From Alternaria dauci (taxonomy: Eukaryota; Ascomycota; Dothideomycetes; Pleosporales; Pleosporaceae), in assembly GCF_042100115.1 (NCBI RefSeq), contig NC_091277.1:1550001-1614000 (forward strand): a stretch of DNA of 64,000 bases, read 5' to 3'. Made by a program: the position numbers and the translations under genes. Under the pieces are notes generated by a model. It ran no database searches. It saw only the letters and a list, made by a program, of their open reading frames with translations, and was not told the DNA's origin. The stretch's first letter is position 1, and each line of letters opens with the position of its first letter. Shown here piece after piece: positions 1 through 10,552 of the stretch.

Positions 1-600
1 AGGCAGTGCCAGCACAATCGCCATATTCGTTTTCTCGAGTGCAGTGCCGACTCCCGGTTGGCGCATCCTCTGTCACCGCCACAGCGAATGCCCATGCAGC
101 GGCTCGTTGCCAAGAGACAGAAGCCCTGAAACCGGTGGGGAACGCTCAACACCCACCGACGATTATTACGCGGCCACCCATGCTGACTCGGCGCTTGTTC
201 CCCCTTTCAGCCCCGAAGCCAATTACACGGCCAAAAATCCCTATTCCTTCTCGACACATCTCTGCCATGCCAAGAAAGCCTATCCGAGATGCCGTCTTCG
301 CATGGGGGATCTTGCTTTGCACCCTTGCCATGCCCTTAACCTCCTTCTTGGTCCCATTCTGCCCACACCAATGCAGCCTCTATAGCTGTCTTTTGTCGCT
401 CATTTTTCTTCCCTCTCTTGTTTTCCTGCAATCGCTGAGCGTTCTTCTACATCACCACTTTGGGGCCTACATCTCCCATTGTCAGTCGTTAAGTCGTCTG
501 TATGCGTATGTCTTTCTTAGCAAAGGCCCCGTTATCGCTTGCGCGCGCCACCATCTCGAGCCTTGCTACTCCTCTGGAACCCGCTGCTGGTCCTGGAAAA
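1..600. other. upstream region of the acyltransferase gene
   Basis: No independent gene is supported here. The stretch from about 360 to 480 is pyrimidine-rich, as fungal promoters and 5' leaders often are. A frame in phase with the acyltransferase gene opens at an ATG at 502, so part of 502-600 may be coding if that upstream start is used. A 210-codon open frame covering most of the region has low-complexity, non-protein-like composition and was not accepted. Confidence 0.4.
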
Positions 601-2035
601 ATGGCCTCCAACAACCGCCAGAATGTCACCTGGGTTGAGGTATGTTGTCATAGTCTGGCCAGACATGGGCGTCTGTTAACTGTCCTAGGGTGTTCGTGGA
701 GTCGCTTCATTCTGGGTCGTCGTAACACATTTATGTCGGGCTTGGGACTACAGCCTCTGGTCACCGCGTGACAACGAGAACGCAGCACCGCAACTACTGC
801 AACTGCCCTTCCTCCGATTACCGTTCCAAGGCCGTATCGGTGTTACCATGTTTGCATTTTTGACCGGTTACGTATGCGCCATCAAACCACTTCGACAGGC
901 CAAGTCCGGAAACATTCCAGCTGCGCTGGAGACATTGGGCAAATCTGCTTTCCGTCGCCCACCGCGACTGATCATGCCCGCGACCATTGCTCTTGTCATT
1001 GCATGGTTCTTTGCACAACTTGGTGCTTTTGAGATTGCGCACCTGAGCGACTCCCACTGGTTCCGTCGTTCTGTCCCTACCAACATCGGCAGCCTTGACA
1101 AGGAAATCCCACGATTGATTAGGAACTTTCAGACGTCATGGTCCGGTGCCAACAATGAATACGATGACCACCAGTGGGCTCTCTTGCCTCTGCTGCAAGG
1201 CGCCTTCCTCATCTACGTTCTGCTCTTCGCCACTGTCTTCATGAAGTTCCGCATGCGCCTCTTTACCTGCATGGTTCTATACCTTTGGTACTGGATGCGT
1301 ACTAGCCCTGAGAAGGGTACGTATTGGTCCTTGAACTTGCTTTTGAAACAATTGCTAACCTCACTAGAAACTTTCGAGTGCCAGTTCCTCTACGGAGTCA
1401 TCCTTTGCGACCTCGGCTCCGAGAAAAGCTTCCGCGAATTCGTCAACAGCCGTGTCAAGGCCCGACGCATTGCCACCGCATTTCTCATCATCCTCGGCTG
1501 GTACGTGGCGTGCTACCCCGGAGAGCACTGGGAGTGGTCGGCTTGGTCTGTTCAGCTTAAGAATATCGGAGACTGGATTATTCCTCAGGGTGCGGCAAGT
1601 TACCCTAAGCGCTGGACTGCTATCGGATGGGATCTGATGGTTACTGGAATCTGGCTGTCACCTTCTCTGCAGAGCATGTTCTCGAACAAGCTCTTCATGT
1701 GGGTTGGCCGCAACAGTTTCGCCGTGTACCTTACCCACGGAACCGTTATGAAGGTTGGCCTAGCTCGCCTGATCTACGGATTCAGCACTGCACCATACCA
1801 CGTCGAGCAGCCAAAGGACGGTCAAGGCGAAGCCATCGAACACTACATTCCTAGGACCACAAACTGGTTGGTCTGGGCCCTCGCAATCCCCATCTTCTTC
1901 GTCGTCGAATACACCATCGCCCATCTCTGGACCACATACGTCGACGCACAATGCGCGAAAGCTACCAAGTGGCTTGAGGACAAGATGTTCGAGAAGAAAG
2001 AAGACGAAAAGCACGGTGTCGCAAGCATGGCTTGA
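601..2035 (+). CDS. acyltransferase 3 family membrane protein
   Basis: Predicted multi-pass membrane O-acyltransferase (acyltransferase_3 family), which moves acyl groups onto sugars, lipids or small molecules; the substrate cannot be read from sequence. Model: exons 601-639, 689-1316 and 1368-2035, giving about 444 aa. The first junction joins TWVE to GVRGVASFWVVVTHL, the family's N-terminal helix with its conserved RG, followed by a GRIGVTMFAFLTGYV segment. Hydrophobic helices continue to the end, and a GRNSFAVYLTHG motif near residue 345 matches the C-terminal family signature. The second intron (51 nt, GTACGT donor, CTAAC branch, CACTAG acceptor) is a multiple of three with no stop, so retention would add 17 residues. 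In-frame ATGs at 502 and 508 could extend the N terminus by up to 33 residues. The family call is firm. Confidence 0.85.
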
Positions 2036-3820
2036 GTCAACACAATGCGCAGAATTACAAGCATAATCATCAGGAGCCACAGATGAGAACCTCCTGCTCA
2101 GTTTTCCTTATTTTCGGGTTTCATTTTTCGTTTCACGATTTCCTTTGTTCGAATTCATTACATCTGCGGATACCAACATTCGTCGCATTTCATGGAGTCT
2201 GCTTGGTATGTGCCGCAATCAGCATAAAGCGTGGAGCTTTCTTAGATGAGGGAAATGTTCTCGTGCCGCAACGACAAGATGTTGTCGGCACTGTTTAGCG
2301 AAGCAAGCGAATCGAAAGCTCAACACATTATCTAATTCGACAAGTCATCAACTTGAATCTCAACTGCCTCATCTTTTCACCATATACATCCCGTATTACC
2401 TCCAATGCTGTACTCGTGACCTTGGCTGTTTGACATAAATTTCCGCACATCTTTGAAGCACCAAACATCGGCCGCCCTATTATGGCAAGCGTCATCGCAG
2501 ATACTCATCATGCGACGTCCCAAAGAAGAAGAAAAAGACCGAGAAATTGCGCCATTCGGCCAACGCCTATCTCCCCCATCCGTCAGAAAAACCACTCCTC
2601 CAGGAACGGCCCCAGTGCTCACCTTCCCATTCCCTCCGCAGCGGTCCCCGATAAGCATCTTACAATGACGTACATATCCCTGTCACGGACCCCATTCCTA
2701 CAAGCTACAAGCATCCAGCCCACACTAGTTGACCAAGAATTCCAGGCCGCATCACGAGCCACATGCAACAACTTCTTAAGCTTATTGCCAAGCTCGCTGG
2801 CAGCTGCCGCTTGAGGGACGTTCGCTACAAGGGTCTCTTGGCATTTTTATACCTATGTTGTCCTCCCCATTGGCTGTGGCGGCGGGTGTGGTGTGATGCT
2901 ACTGCTGTTGCTACTGCTACTGCTACTGCTGCACGAACGCAAGTGTGCTTGCGTGCGATAGCGGTGTGCCGGTCAATATTTTTGTGCGGCACGGGACGTG
3001 AGAGGACGATGCTGTGTCACATGTGCATCTATCACTATTCGCTGCGATCTGGAAGGTGTGGGGGCAGGGACCGATGGGGCTGGATATGAGGTGGTCTCGA
3101 TGGAGATAGTCCTGCGATGGGCCGTTTGCCGACCTGTGCGTTCGACTGGTTTTGTTCCTCTGTGCGTCATCGTCGATTTCGCTTCCGGCGGCGCTAAGAC
3201 TGCCTCTTACTGCCGCTTACTGCCTCTTTCTACGGTCAGATTGTACCGAGACGTTAACGACCGGGTCGTGTATTCTCGAACACGTGGCATCTCTTGCTAC
3301 GCTTCGTCGCGAAAACTAAGAGTCTCAGGTACTTGGTGAGTAATCTATTGCTTGGTATCAGCTGCTCAGGCAGCGCTGCTATGCAGTTTGCATGAGCCGT
3401 GTGGTCCAGAGATGGCATACTCACCACGTATTGCCTACGCGAACTCAATTAGGCACGCTGTGAATGATCACGTTGTACTCCACGCGTCTTCCGTCTGCAT
3501 CCTAGCCGATGAAACACTCGCAGCCAAGAGAAGCAACTGGCTATGTAAGAGACGGACAATTAGCATTCAAAGAAGGCATGATACTGTATCCGCGTTGACC
3601 AAACAAATGGGCTTTGCTACAAAGGGCACCAACTGGTTTCAAAGGCAAGCATATGGAATGGCGCAAGTCTGGTGAACACGAGTAGGCTCTTCAATTGAGT
3701 AAATGTCTGCAAATTATGTACGCATTCATCAGGACTGTACAGAACCCACTCTCTTCTCTCTTCTCCTTTCCAAGATTATTTTCCACGGGCCCTCTGTTTT
3801 ACCTCTTCGTCATACTATAA
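2036..3820. other. gene-poor intergenic region
   Basis: About 1.8 kb with only short, composition-poor open frames on both strands and no recognisable domain or spliceable coding chain. It contains a short triplet repeat at about 2898-2932. It separates the acyltransferase from the minus-strand genes to the right. Confidence 0.45.
2898..2932 (+). repeat. CTG/CTA triplet microsatellite
   Basis: An imperfect run of alternating CTG and CTA triplets in non-coding DNA. No surrounding frame looks coding, so it is probably a simple microsatellite. Confidence 0.7.
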
Positions 3821-3824
3821 CCCA

Positions 3825-4140
3825 TTAGTACCAACCACGGCGCTCTAAAGGACCACGATGGTACTCCCTGAATAGTTGACCTCGACTGTTTATTCGGGGT
3901 AGTCTTCTCGATTGCGGATTGCGAACATAGTGGGTTCTATCACCCCCGCCTTCTCCTTCTGTCATTATGCGAGGAAGCCCAAGACCCTGGCTCGGCATAT
4001 AATTCAGGTCGTGGCGTTGGTAGTAGGCTCGGTCTTGGTAACCGTTTTGATTAGGGTTTATGGGCATTTTAGGTCGAGTTGTTCGATGTTGACCTTGGTT
4101 TGGATATGGAGTACGAGAATGCGGTAGATTGGTTCCTGGC
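3825..4140 (-). CDS. possible 3' exon or gene remnant, Pro/Asn/Gln/Arg-rich
   Basis: A minus-strand frame open for about 100 codons that ends at 3825. Read downstream it is rich in Asn, Gln, Pro, Arg and Tyr (for example NPNQNGYQDRAYYQRHDLNY). The internal ATG at 4067 is preceded by at least 20 further protein-like codons in frame, up to a stop near 4158, so the piece looks like the 3' exon of a spliced gene. I could not find a convincing upstream exon or donor. It may instead be a decayed gene. No family recognised. Confidence 0.25.
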
Positions 4141-4720
4141 TTGCTTTGTTATACGTTATTCGTATGGTAAAGACTTTGGGTTAGGGTATGAGGAAAGTAA
4201 GAAAAATGTCATCGCGACGCTTTATACGCCGTTGAATAATTCAATATCGTAGCAAGGGATGGTCTTACGGGTGTTGCCGAGTGAGCGGCCGGCGTGGCAT
4301 GTTCCTCACTGAATGTAAGCCGTCAATTATACAAAGACTTAAATAGAATCTTAAGGACCGCCTCGACAGTAGAATCGAAAAAAACTAAAATCCTCTTTCT
4401 ATGAATATGTCGTTCTGTTCACGGTGGCTATATATGACGCTTAGCTGCTCTCTACACATGTATAGGTTTTCTCTGCCATGCACCTTCTACCCGAACCACT
4501 CTGCTAGTTACTTGGGTTTGATAGACGTCGCACCAGAATAGTGGTCCTGGAACAATGAAGTGGAATACTTGGAGAGGCCATGGCGGAAGAGATCGTGCAA
4601 CGTACGGGAAACTCGCATGAAGTGGCGCGGTTGAAGCGAACATGTCTACCATCGTAGGTACTCTTCACCGGAACGCACTCTCTTCCAATCTCCCGCCCTT
4701 TCTCTCATCCGGCTCTTCTC
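4141..4720. other. intergenic region
   Basis: No supported gene. A 66-codon minus frame at 4452-4652 has no recognisable features. The segment probably holds the 3' end region of the minus-strand gene at 4721-5605. Confidence 0.35.
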
Positions 4721-5605
4721 TCAATCTACACGTCTTACTCCCACAACCCTATTTAACCTACCTTCCACCACTTCAAGCACTCCTCTAAAATCTTCAATAT
4801 CTCTCCCAATGTCCGATACCATGTTCAATATTTCACCCACCTCATGCGCCGTTCGTCTACCCTCCACTCGACTCAAGACAGTACTTAAGTTGACCGCGTC
4901 AGCCTTGCGTCGCACCCAGAGCCAACGACGTTGAAGATCGCAATTAGCGTATTCGAAGCCTAGACGATTGCTGCCATGTAGATGGCTAGCTGAGGGCGAA
5001 TCATCGTCTGAGTGCAGGTGATATTGTGCTGCATAAGGCGACTTCTCGGCGGATGGGTGAGGTGACGATTGGGTTGCCCATCGCGCCGGGTCTTGAGATT
5101 GGTACTCAGGCTTGAGGAATGGATGCTCAAGACCTCGAAACTTTTGAATGAGATCACGGACGGTGACACGCATCATGTGCAACGCCTCTTCTTCGCCACC
5201 GGATCTCATCCTCTGCACGTCGCGGTCAAAATGCATCGTTTCCCTCCTGCTACCTCCTCTTCCTCGCCTGCTTCTCTTTCGACCTCCGTTCACATGCTGG
5301 CCACTGCCATATCCGCCATAGTACTCTTCAGAATCACTCCGGGCGCCAGGACCGTGACTGCGATCTCTCCTCACGTTCTTCAGCCTTTTCCCCACTCTTC
5401 TCAAGTGTCTTCTTTCCTCTAGCAGACCCTGTTTCAGGCTCGACAGTGTGTCTTTGATCTCTTCTGGCGCCGCATGAAAGGTCATGAGATTTGACCAGGA
5501 GACTCTTAACAAGGTAGCGAGTGTGAAAGTAAACGAGACAAAGCCGATGATCGTCGATACCATGGATAATGGCGAGAATGCTGTATGGGATACTGTGATA
5601 CCCAT
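4721..5605 (-). CDS. fungal hypothetical protein with N-terminal membrane segment
   Basis: Single-exon gene of 294 aa. The N terminus contains one hydrophobic helix (about residues 14-36, STIIGFVSFTFTLATLL), then a charged amphipathic stretch with predicted coiled-coil character (KDTLSSLKQGLLEERRHLRRVGKRL). A basic, Gly/Ser-rich low-complexity region follows, then a more ordered C-terminal half (RRWLWVRRKADAVNLSTVLSRVE). This layout is typical of a Pezizomycotina-restricted family of unknown function that I recall from other genomes; no activity can be assigned. Likely anchored in a membrane with the charged part in the cytosol (inference). The frame starts with the hydrophobic segment and ends in a compact basic tail, so it appears complete. 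Confidence 0.65.
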   Translation of the reverse strand: MGITVSHTAFSPLSMVSTIIGFVSFTFTLATLLRVSWSNLMTFHAAPEEIKDTLSSLKQGLLEERRHLRRVGKRLKNVRRDRSHGPGARSDSEEYYGGYGSGQHVNGGRKRSRRGRGGSRRETMHFDRDVQRMRSGGEEEALHMMRVTVRDLIQKFRGLEHPFLKPEYQSQDPARWATQSSPHPSAEKSPYAAQYHLHSDDDSPSASHLHGSNRLGFEYANCDLQRRWLWVRRKADAVNLSTVLSRVEGRRTAHEVGEILNMVSDIGRDIEDFRGVLEVVEGRLNRVVGVRRVD

Positions 5606-6237
5606 CGCGTATATCTGTGTCGCTCTCGTGATGCGAGGTACCTATGACCAGTATAGTGCTGTACGATTCGGTTTGGGGCTGTCTCTGTAGGTAGTTGATA
5701 AAGCTGGGCCAACTGACGCTCAGGATCGTCAAGGGACGTCTTGTCGCGTTCCGGGTTCGTGGGAATGTTGGCAGCATGCATTGTTTACGTCTACAAGATA
5801 CAATTTCTGCCCGAAATTATTTCCAAACGTCATGACTTGATCAGTCCTTTAAAAACGGTTGCTGGCGCCGATCCAATCACCCGTAAGCGAGCGTGTTGAT
5901 CTGCCGGCGTCTGGTCAGTCAGTCTATTCAGGTACGAAGAAACTCCCTTTTTTCTCATAGTGTACTGAGCACCAAAACAACCCGTGAAGATTGTGCTGGC
6001 TCGTGCTTTGTTGGCAATACAGTCTTACGCATGGGATGTGGTGGTTAACGTAGATGTTCTTCTTACGTTCGACCGACTTGATGACAGTGCCTTCGGTTGT
6101 CTTCGCGATATGTCACACAAAGAGGTTTGTCGGCTCGCATTTCGAATCGCGTTTCCAAGTGTCTGATTTCGCTTCTGCAAGACTACTCTCGAGGGAAACC
6201 GCGATCAGGTATCATACATATCCATATTTACAGATGC
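5606..6237. other. intergenic region
   Basis: About 630 bases between two minus-strand genes. It should hold the promoter of the hypothetical gene ending at 4721 and the 3' flank of the cytochrome b5 reductase gene. No coding signal beyond short shadow frames. Confidence 0.4.
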
Positions 6238-7456
6238 TCAGAACTTGTAGACCTGGTCCTTGCTGTAACCAAGCTCCTTCAGGTATCCGTCAAGCTCACC
6301 CTGGTCGCTAGGGCTCTTCTTGCCTCCGCTAATGGCCTTGTACATGCCTGGTGGTCCGCAGACAAACAGCTTGATCTTGTCACCCTCCTTGGGCTCAGGC
6401 AAAACAGTCTTCAGGAGCTCCTTGGTCACGTGTCCCTTGCCGCCTTGCCATGACTCGGGCGGGTTGTCCAGAACGTAGAAAGCGCGGAAGCGCTGGGGGT
6501 ATGTGTTTTCCAACTCCTCCCACTCGCGCTTCAACAGAATGTCTTGTTCTGAGACGTTGCCGTATATGAGCGTGACCTTGGTCTTGTCCTCGGGGTTGCG
6601 GAAGATGTGTCGTGCGGTTTGCCACATGGGTGTGATACCGGTGCCACCAGCGATCAAGGCAATGTGCTCGTACATGTTGGGCTATACAGGTGGGATATGG
6701 CGTCAGTTTCTGTCTCGCAGCTGGGGGCATCTGGGCAGCTCATACCTTCCATTGGAACTTGGGGATGGGACCCTTGATGTCTAGCCGTTGACCTGGCTCC
6801 ATGCTGTGCATGTGCTCAGACATGGGACCGTTGGGGTAGGCCTTGATGATGAAGTCGACGGAGCCCTTCTGGTCTACGTCGCTGATGGGGGTGTATGGTC
6901 GGATGACTGGCTTCTGCATCTCGGGGCCCTTGTACTTGGTAATCACGGCGGCTGTGAGGAGTCAGTATGAGATTTGGTCAGCGTTTTGTGCTGTCCAACA
7001 TACAAGCAACGGGCAATCCGCTCTCCATGTCCTCTTCGGGCAGCTTGAACCTGAGCTTCTTGGTGTTGTGGTTGACAACCTCGCTCTTCTCCAGCATAAG
7101 CGATACGAAGCCCTGGTCGCCTCCAGTGAACGCCTTCTTGACTGAGCCATCGGAAGAAGCGGGGATCTTGTTGGCCTCTTCTGAGGGCGGCGCATTGCCT
7201 TTCTGCCCCGACGGCGCGTCGCCGCTCCTCAGGTACAGGTAGGCACCAGCGAGACCAGCAGCGCCGATACCCGTGTAGAGGACACTGTTGTTTCCACCGC
7301 TCTTGGGCGCCTCGGATGCGTACCGGCGCACTTGCTATCCCTTTGTTAGTACTTTACACCGAGACTGGGAAGTTTTGCAATGTCGCAATTGGTGAGAATG
7401 TGAGCGCATACCTGGTGCAGTGTCCTGGCCGGGCGGAATATCTGTCTGGCAAACAT
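6238..7456 (-). CDS. MCR1: mitochondrial NADH-cytochrome b5 reductase (Mcr1 type)
   Basis: Flavoprotein that passes electrons from NADH through FAD to cytochrome b5 and related acceptors; in yeast Mcr1 is found at the mitochondrial outer membrane and intermembrane space. Model: exons 7456-7412, 7334-7004, 6951-6746 and 6681-6238, giving about 341 aa. The N terminus ([15 protein letters not shown]) is a basic presequence, followed by one hydrophobic segment ([19 protein letters not shown]). The FAD-binding RPYTPIS motif lies in exon 3. Exon 4 carries the NAD-binding [10 protein letters not shown] and CGPPGM motifs and ends in KF. All junctions use GT/AG and keep frame: phase 0 after the 15-codon first exon, phase 1 after exon 2, phase 0 after exon 3. 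Mcr1 is preferred over the ER enzyme Cbr1 because of the presequence and the long linker before the catalytic domain. Confidence 0.9.
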
Positions 7457-8634
7457 GGCGAGACGAATTGATGCGATGCAGAGGGGATGGAAGGAGAATT
7501 GGGGCGTCAAGAGAAGGATAAGCGTTATCCATGTGCTAAGGCCAGAGCTCATTGTAAGCTAGCGCCAAGCAGTAAACGTCATCGCCGACGCTCGCTTGCC
7601 GACCAGTCCGAACTCAACACCATCGCCGGCACCTCCGCATCCCGGCGGCCCCGCGCGCATACTCAGCAGCATTGTGATACAATGTATTTGCTGGGGTTCT
7701 TGTGTCAACCTCGTCGGACATCTGCCACCAACGCACAGATAATAGCTTTAGTATCCACAGTCACCTGCGGCTCAATGACATGAATCCGAGAGACGGCCCG
7801 CACCCAGATTAACCAACAATATGAAGATTTCATCGCTCTAGCACCGTGACGACTGGACCCAATGTACAGTATCGAGCTCTTTCCATGTCTTCTCGTGCGT
7901 GCCGTTTACAGCAGCCAGTCTTGGGATATGCTCAACGACGACGCTCATAGCCATCCTTGCCGATTGTTCACAATCACAGCAGTTTAAGCACCACAACATG
8001 ACATGAAAGGTAACACGCGCAACACGTATACGCGGGATATGATGAAGTCGTGGCCACCGGAATGTCCGTCAAAACCACTTTCAACACGATGAACGTCCAG
8101 GCTGAGCAAGCCGCTTACGCCGCATACCTGGACCTGCAGTTCTGGACCACACACTTCCTAATCTTATGAAAACTATCAGCAATTGTCCACTCCAGTTTGT
8201 TATAGCGTACGAGATCGGCGCTCATTGGCATAGGTAGGGCCAAAGATCCGAGTGAATGATGAAAAGCTGGGTCCAACCATGTCACATTGACCGTCGCACT
8301 CACTCTTGTAGCTCGATCAGATTCGGTGAAACTGGTCTTCTTGATTCATACTCCTAAGTATCTTAATACGATAATTCACCGTTCTTCATCGAGATGTGGC
8401 CTCTAGACACAACTTGGGACCTTGTTGCATTATCACTCGTCTTTCACGTATTGTTGGATTGATCGACAGTTTTTAGCGAAACGATACTCTCCCGCTTGTA
8501 CACCGCTACTCACGATAGGAACCAGAGCAAGGAAAGATCCCATCTTCTGACTGACCAAGTCCACGGCCGCTACCACTACGGACGATCTCAATCGCAACAA
8601 ATCCTACAGCTCACGGTTCTCGGCATTAGCTACC
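7457..8634. other. divergent intergenic region
   Basis: About 1.2 kb between the start of the minus-strand cytochrome b5 reductase gene and the start of the plus-strand orphan gene, so it should hold both promoters. No coding signal was found. Confidence 0.4.
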
Positions 8635-9838
8635 ATGGAGCAACAGTGCCATCATGGCTACACCCGCGTACCTAATATCTATCTCAACTTGTTAGACTCC
8701 GTCTGCGCGGTCTGCCTCACAGAGGCTCGTATTGCTGAAGTGAAAGCCACGCAAGCTGCGTTGTCTCGCCGTGGGGGTATATTCGACTCTTCCAACGCAG
8801 GGGGAGAACGGTGCACGACCAAGGGCGGTGTCAAGAAGTGGATGACGCATAGGGATTGGACAAAACAATGGAGGAGGACAAGACTCAACTGTTGGAGGCT
8901 TGTGGAAACATTGGAAAAATTGCAGGACGAACGACGCGATATGGCAGAAGAGTGGGGGTTAGACGAGGCACTGTATATCTGGGAACTGGCAAAAGACGAG
9001 TGCAGTCAAGTACCTGGTAATGGGCACATGGACGATTCCCGTTCAAAAAAGGTACTGGATATACAGGCCGTGTCGAAATCAGCACCTATAGAAGAACAGT
9101 CATCTGGAGAGGATTGGGAGACGGTCAAATGTAGATGGAAGAAAAGATGTCAACCCCTCAAGACTTTACTCCAAGACGGATCCGAGCAAGCAGTCACCAA
9201 AGAGACGAAGGGTGTCATTGACAGACTAAAGAACCTGGGATTTAACTCGCAGAATCGCTTCATGGTTCTTGCTAAGGACGACACAAAGGTAGCAACAAAG
9301 CTTGCCAAGACGATTGAAAAACCACAATGTGTACCCAATGGCGACGCGACACCGAAAATAACCGACTCTGTTGAAGAGAATGCTTCGAGCGAGCGTCGTT
9401 CGGCACTGAAGTGCAACTCGTCTTCCACATCCCGCTCAACCAAGTCAGTCATTATCAACACACAAGCTACGGTCCTTCCACATGACAACACACCGGTTAC
9501 GACAACGCCGCATCACGAGCATACGGTCGCCGAGATGAGCCGCAGACGCCCCACTTACAACAGAAACTCGCGGTTTTATACCCCATCATGCTGGGCAAGT
9601 CCAGAAGGATATTGAAAAATACAATACTAGTCATTTCAAGAGTACTTGGGCGACTATAGATCGGCTCCAAAAGGAGTTGGCGACATCGGAAGAGAACCAG
9701 GAAGAACACCGGGATGAAGAAGATGAAGCGCTTCCGAAGGAAGGAGAGGCAGTAGAGAAGGGGGAAGAAACTCTTACGTCGCCCATTCAAAAACGGACAT
9801 CGGTGATGTCTACGCCATGGATACCGGGCAGAAGATGA
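8635..9838 (+). CDS. orphan hypothetical protein with a frame change near the 3' end
   Basis: A long frame opens at 8635 (MEQQCHHGYTRVPNIYLNLL) and runs to a stop at 9615 (326 codons). It is charged and largely hydrophilic, with a CAVC pair near residue 22, coiled-coil-like stretches and a Ser/Thr-rich part; no family recognised. A second frame, +1 relative to the first, is open from about 9538 to a stop at 9836-9838 and is clearly protein-like: amphipathic and acidic (VQKDIEKYNTSHFKSTW, later RLQKELATSEENQEEH). The two can be joined by a phase-0 intron at 9496-9604 (GTTACG donor, TCCAG acceptor, 109 nt), giving about 364 aa. The donor is weak, so a one-base frameshift, real or from sequencing, is the alternative. 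Probably lineage-restricted. Confidence 0.5.
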
Positions 9839-10552
9839 TGTACAGAATATGTGAGGATATTCATATATCACGATGAGTTTGAGAGCGTAGGTAGAGGATA
9901 GAGTGAACCGACAGACTGTTCTAGTCGCAAGCTTAGAAGAGGTTGATCAAAAAGAGACATGACTGTTGGTACTCTTAACACGCGACTCGCTATGTATTCC
10001 AAGCTGTCTGTGAGAAATACTCGGGAATTTGGCCCAAGAAAGACTGTAGTAGAGTACGTCAAGCTGTTGCCAATGACGAAAGTAGGGAGAAGAAGGAAGC
10101 TCGATGATAGTCGGTTATAGCTGTCTACAAGAACCGTACACGCAAACAAATGTACGAAGAAAGAGCGACGCGCTTTCCGCGACTAGGTTGCGAGTTTTCA
10201 CTCTGCCTTCTCACAATCACAGTAGCCAAGGCCCGCACCTGTTCTCAGTTTTTGATTGCGCTCGCTATCTAGTGCATGCGTCTATATGCCTTTTCTCAAC
10301 CAACGCCTCAACCACCCTGGGGGTATATTCCATATGCATAATTGTTACCAAGGCGCAAGATCCCATATTAAAACAACGGCCCACATTAAATGCCGATATA
10401 CACATTAGACATAATGCGCCGTGTGTAGACTCCGTAACACCATCGAGCCCAGCTCTTTTGTATGCGTGAACGTCACCCAAAACATCATCATAGACGTATA
10501 ACCAATATTACGCTTGTCATCCAAGTACCCTGCGTCGTAATGTGTGTCTTTT
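9839..10552. other. convergent intergenic region
   Basis: About 700 bases between the 3' ends of the plus-strand orphan gene and the minus-strand histidine kinase. No supported coding or RNA feature. Confidence 0.4.

Noticed and set aside
6..638. Plus-strand open frame of 210 codons before the acyltransferase
   Set aside because: Overlaps the acyltransferase first exon in another frame and lacks protein-like composition.
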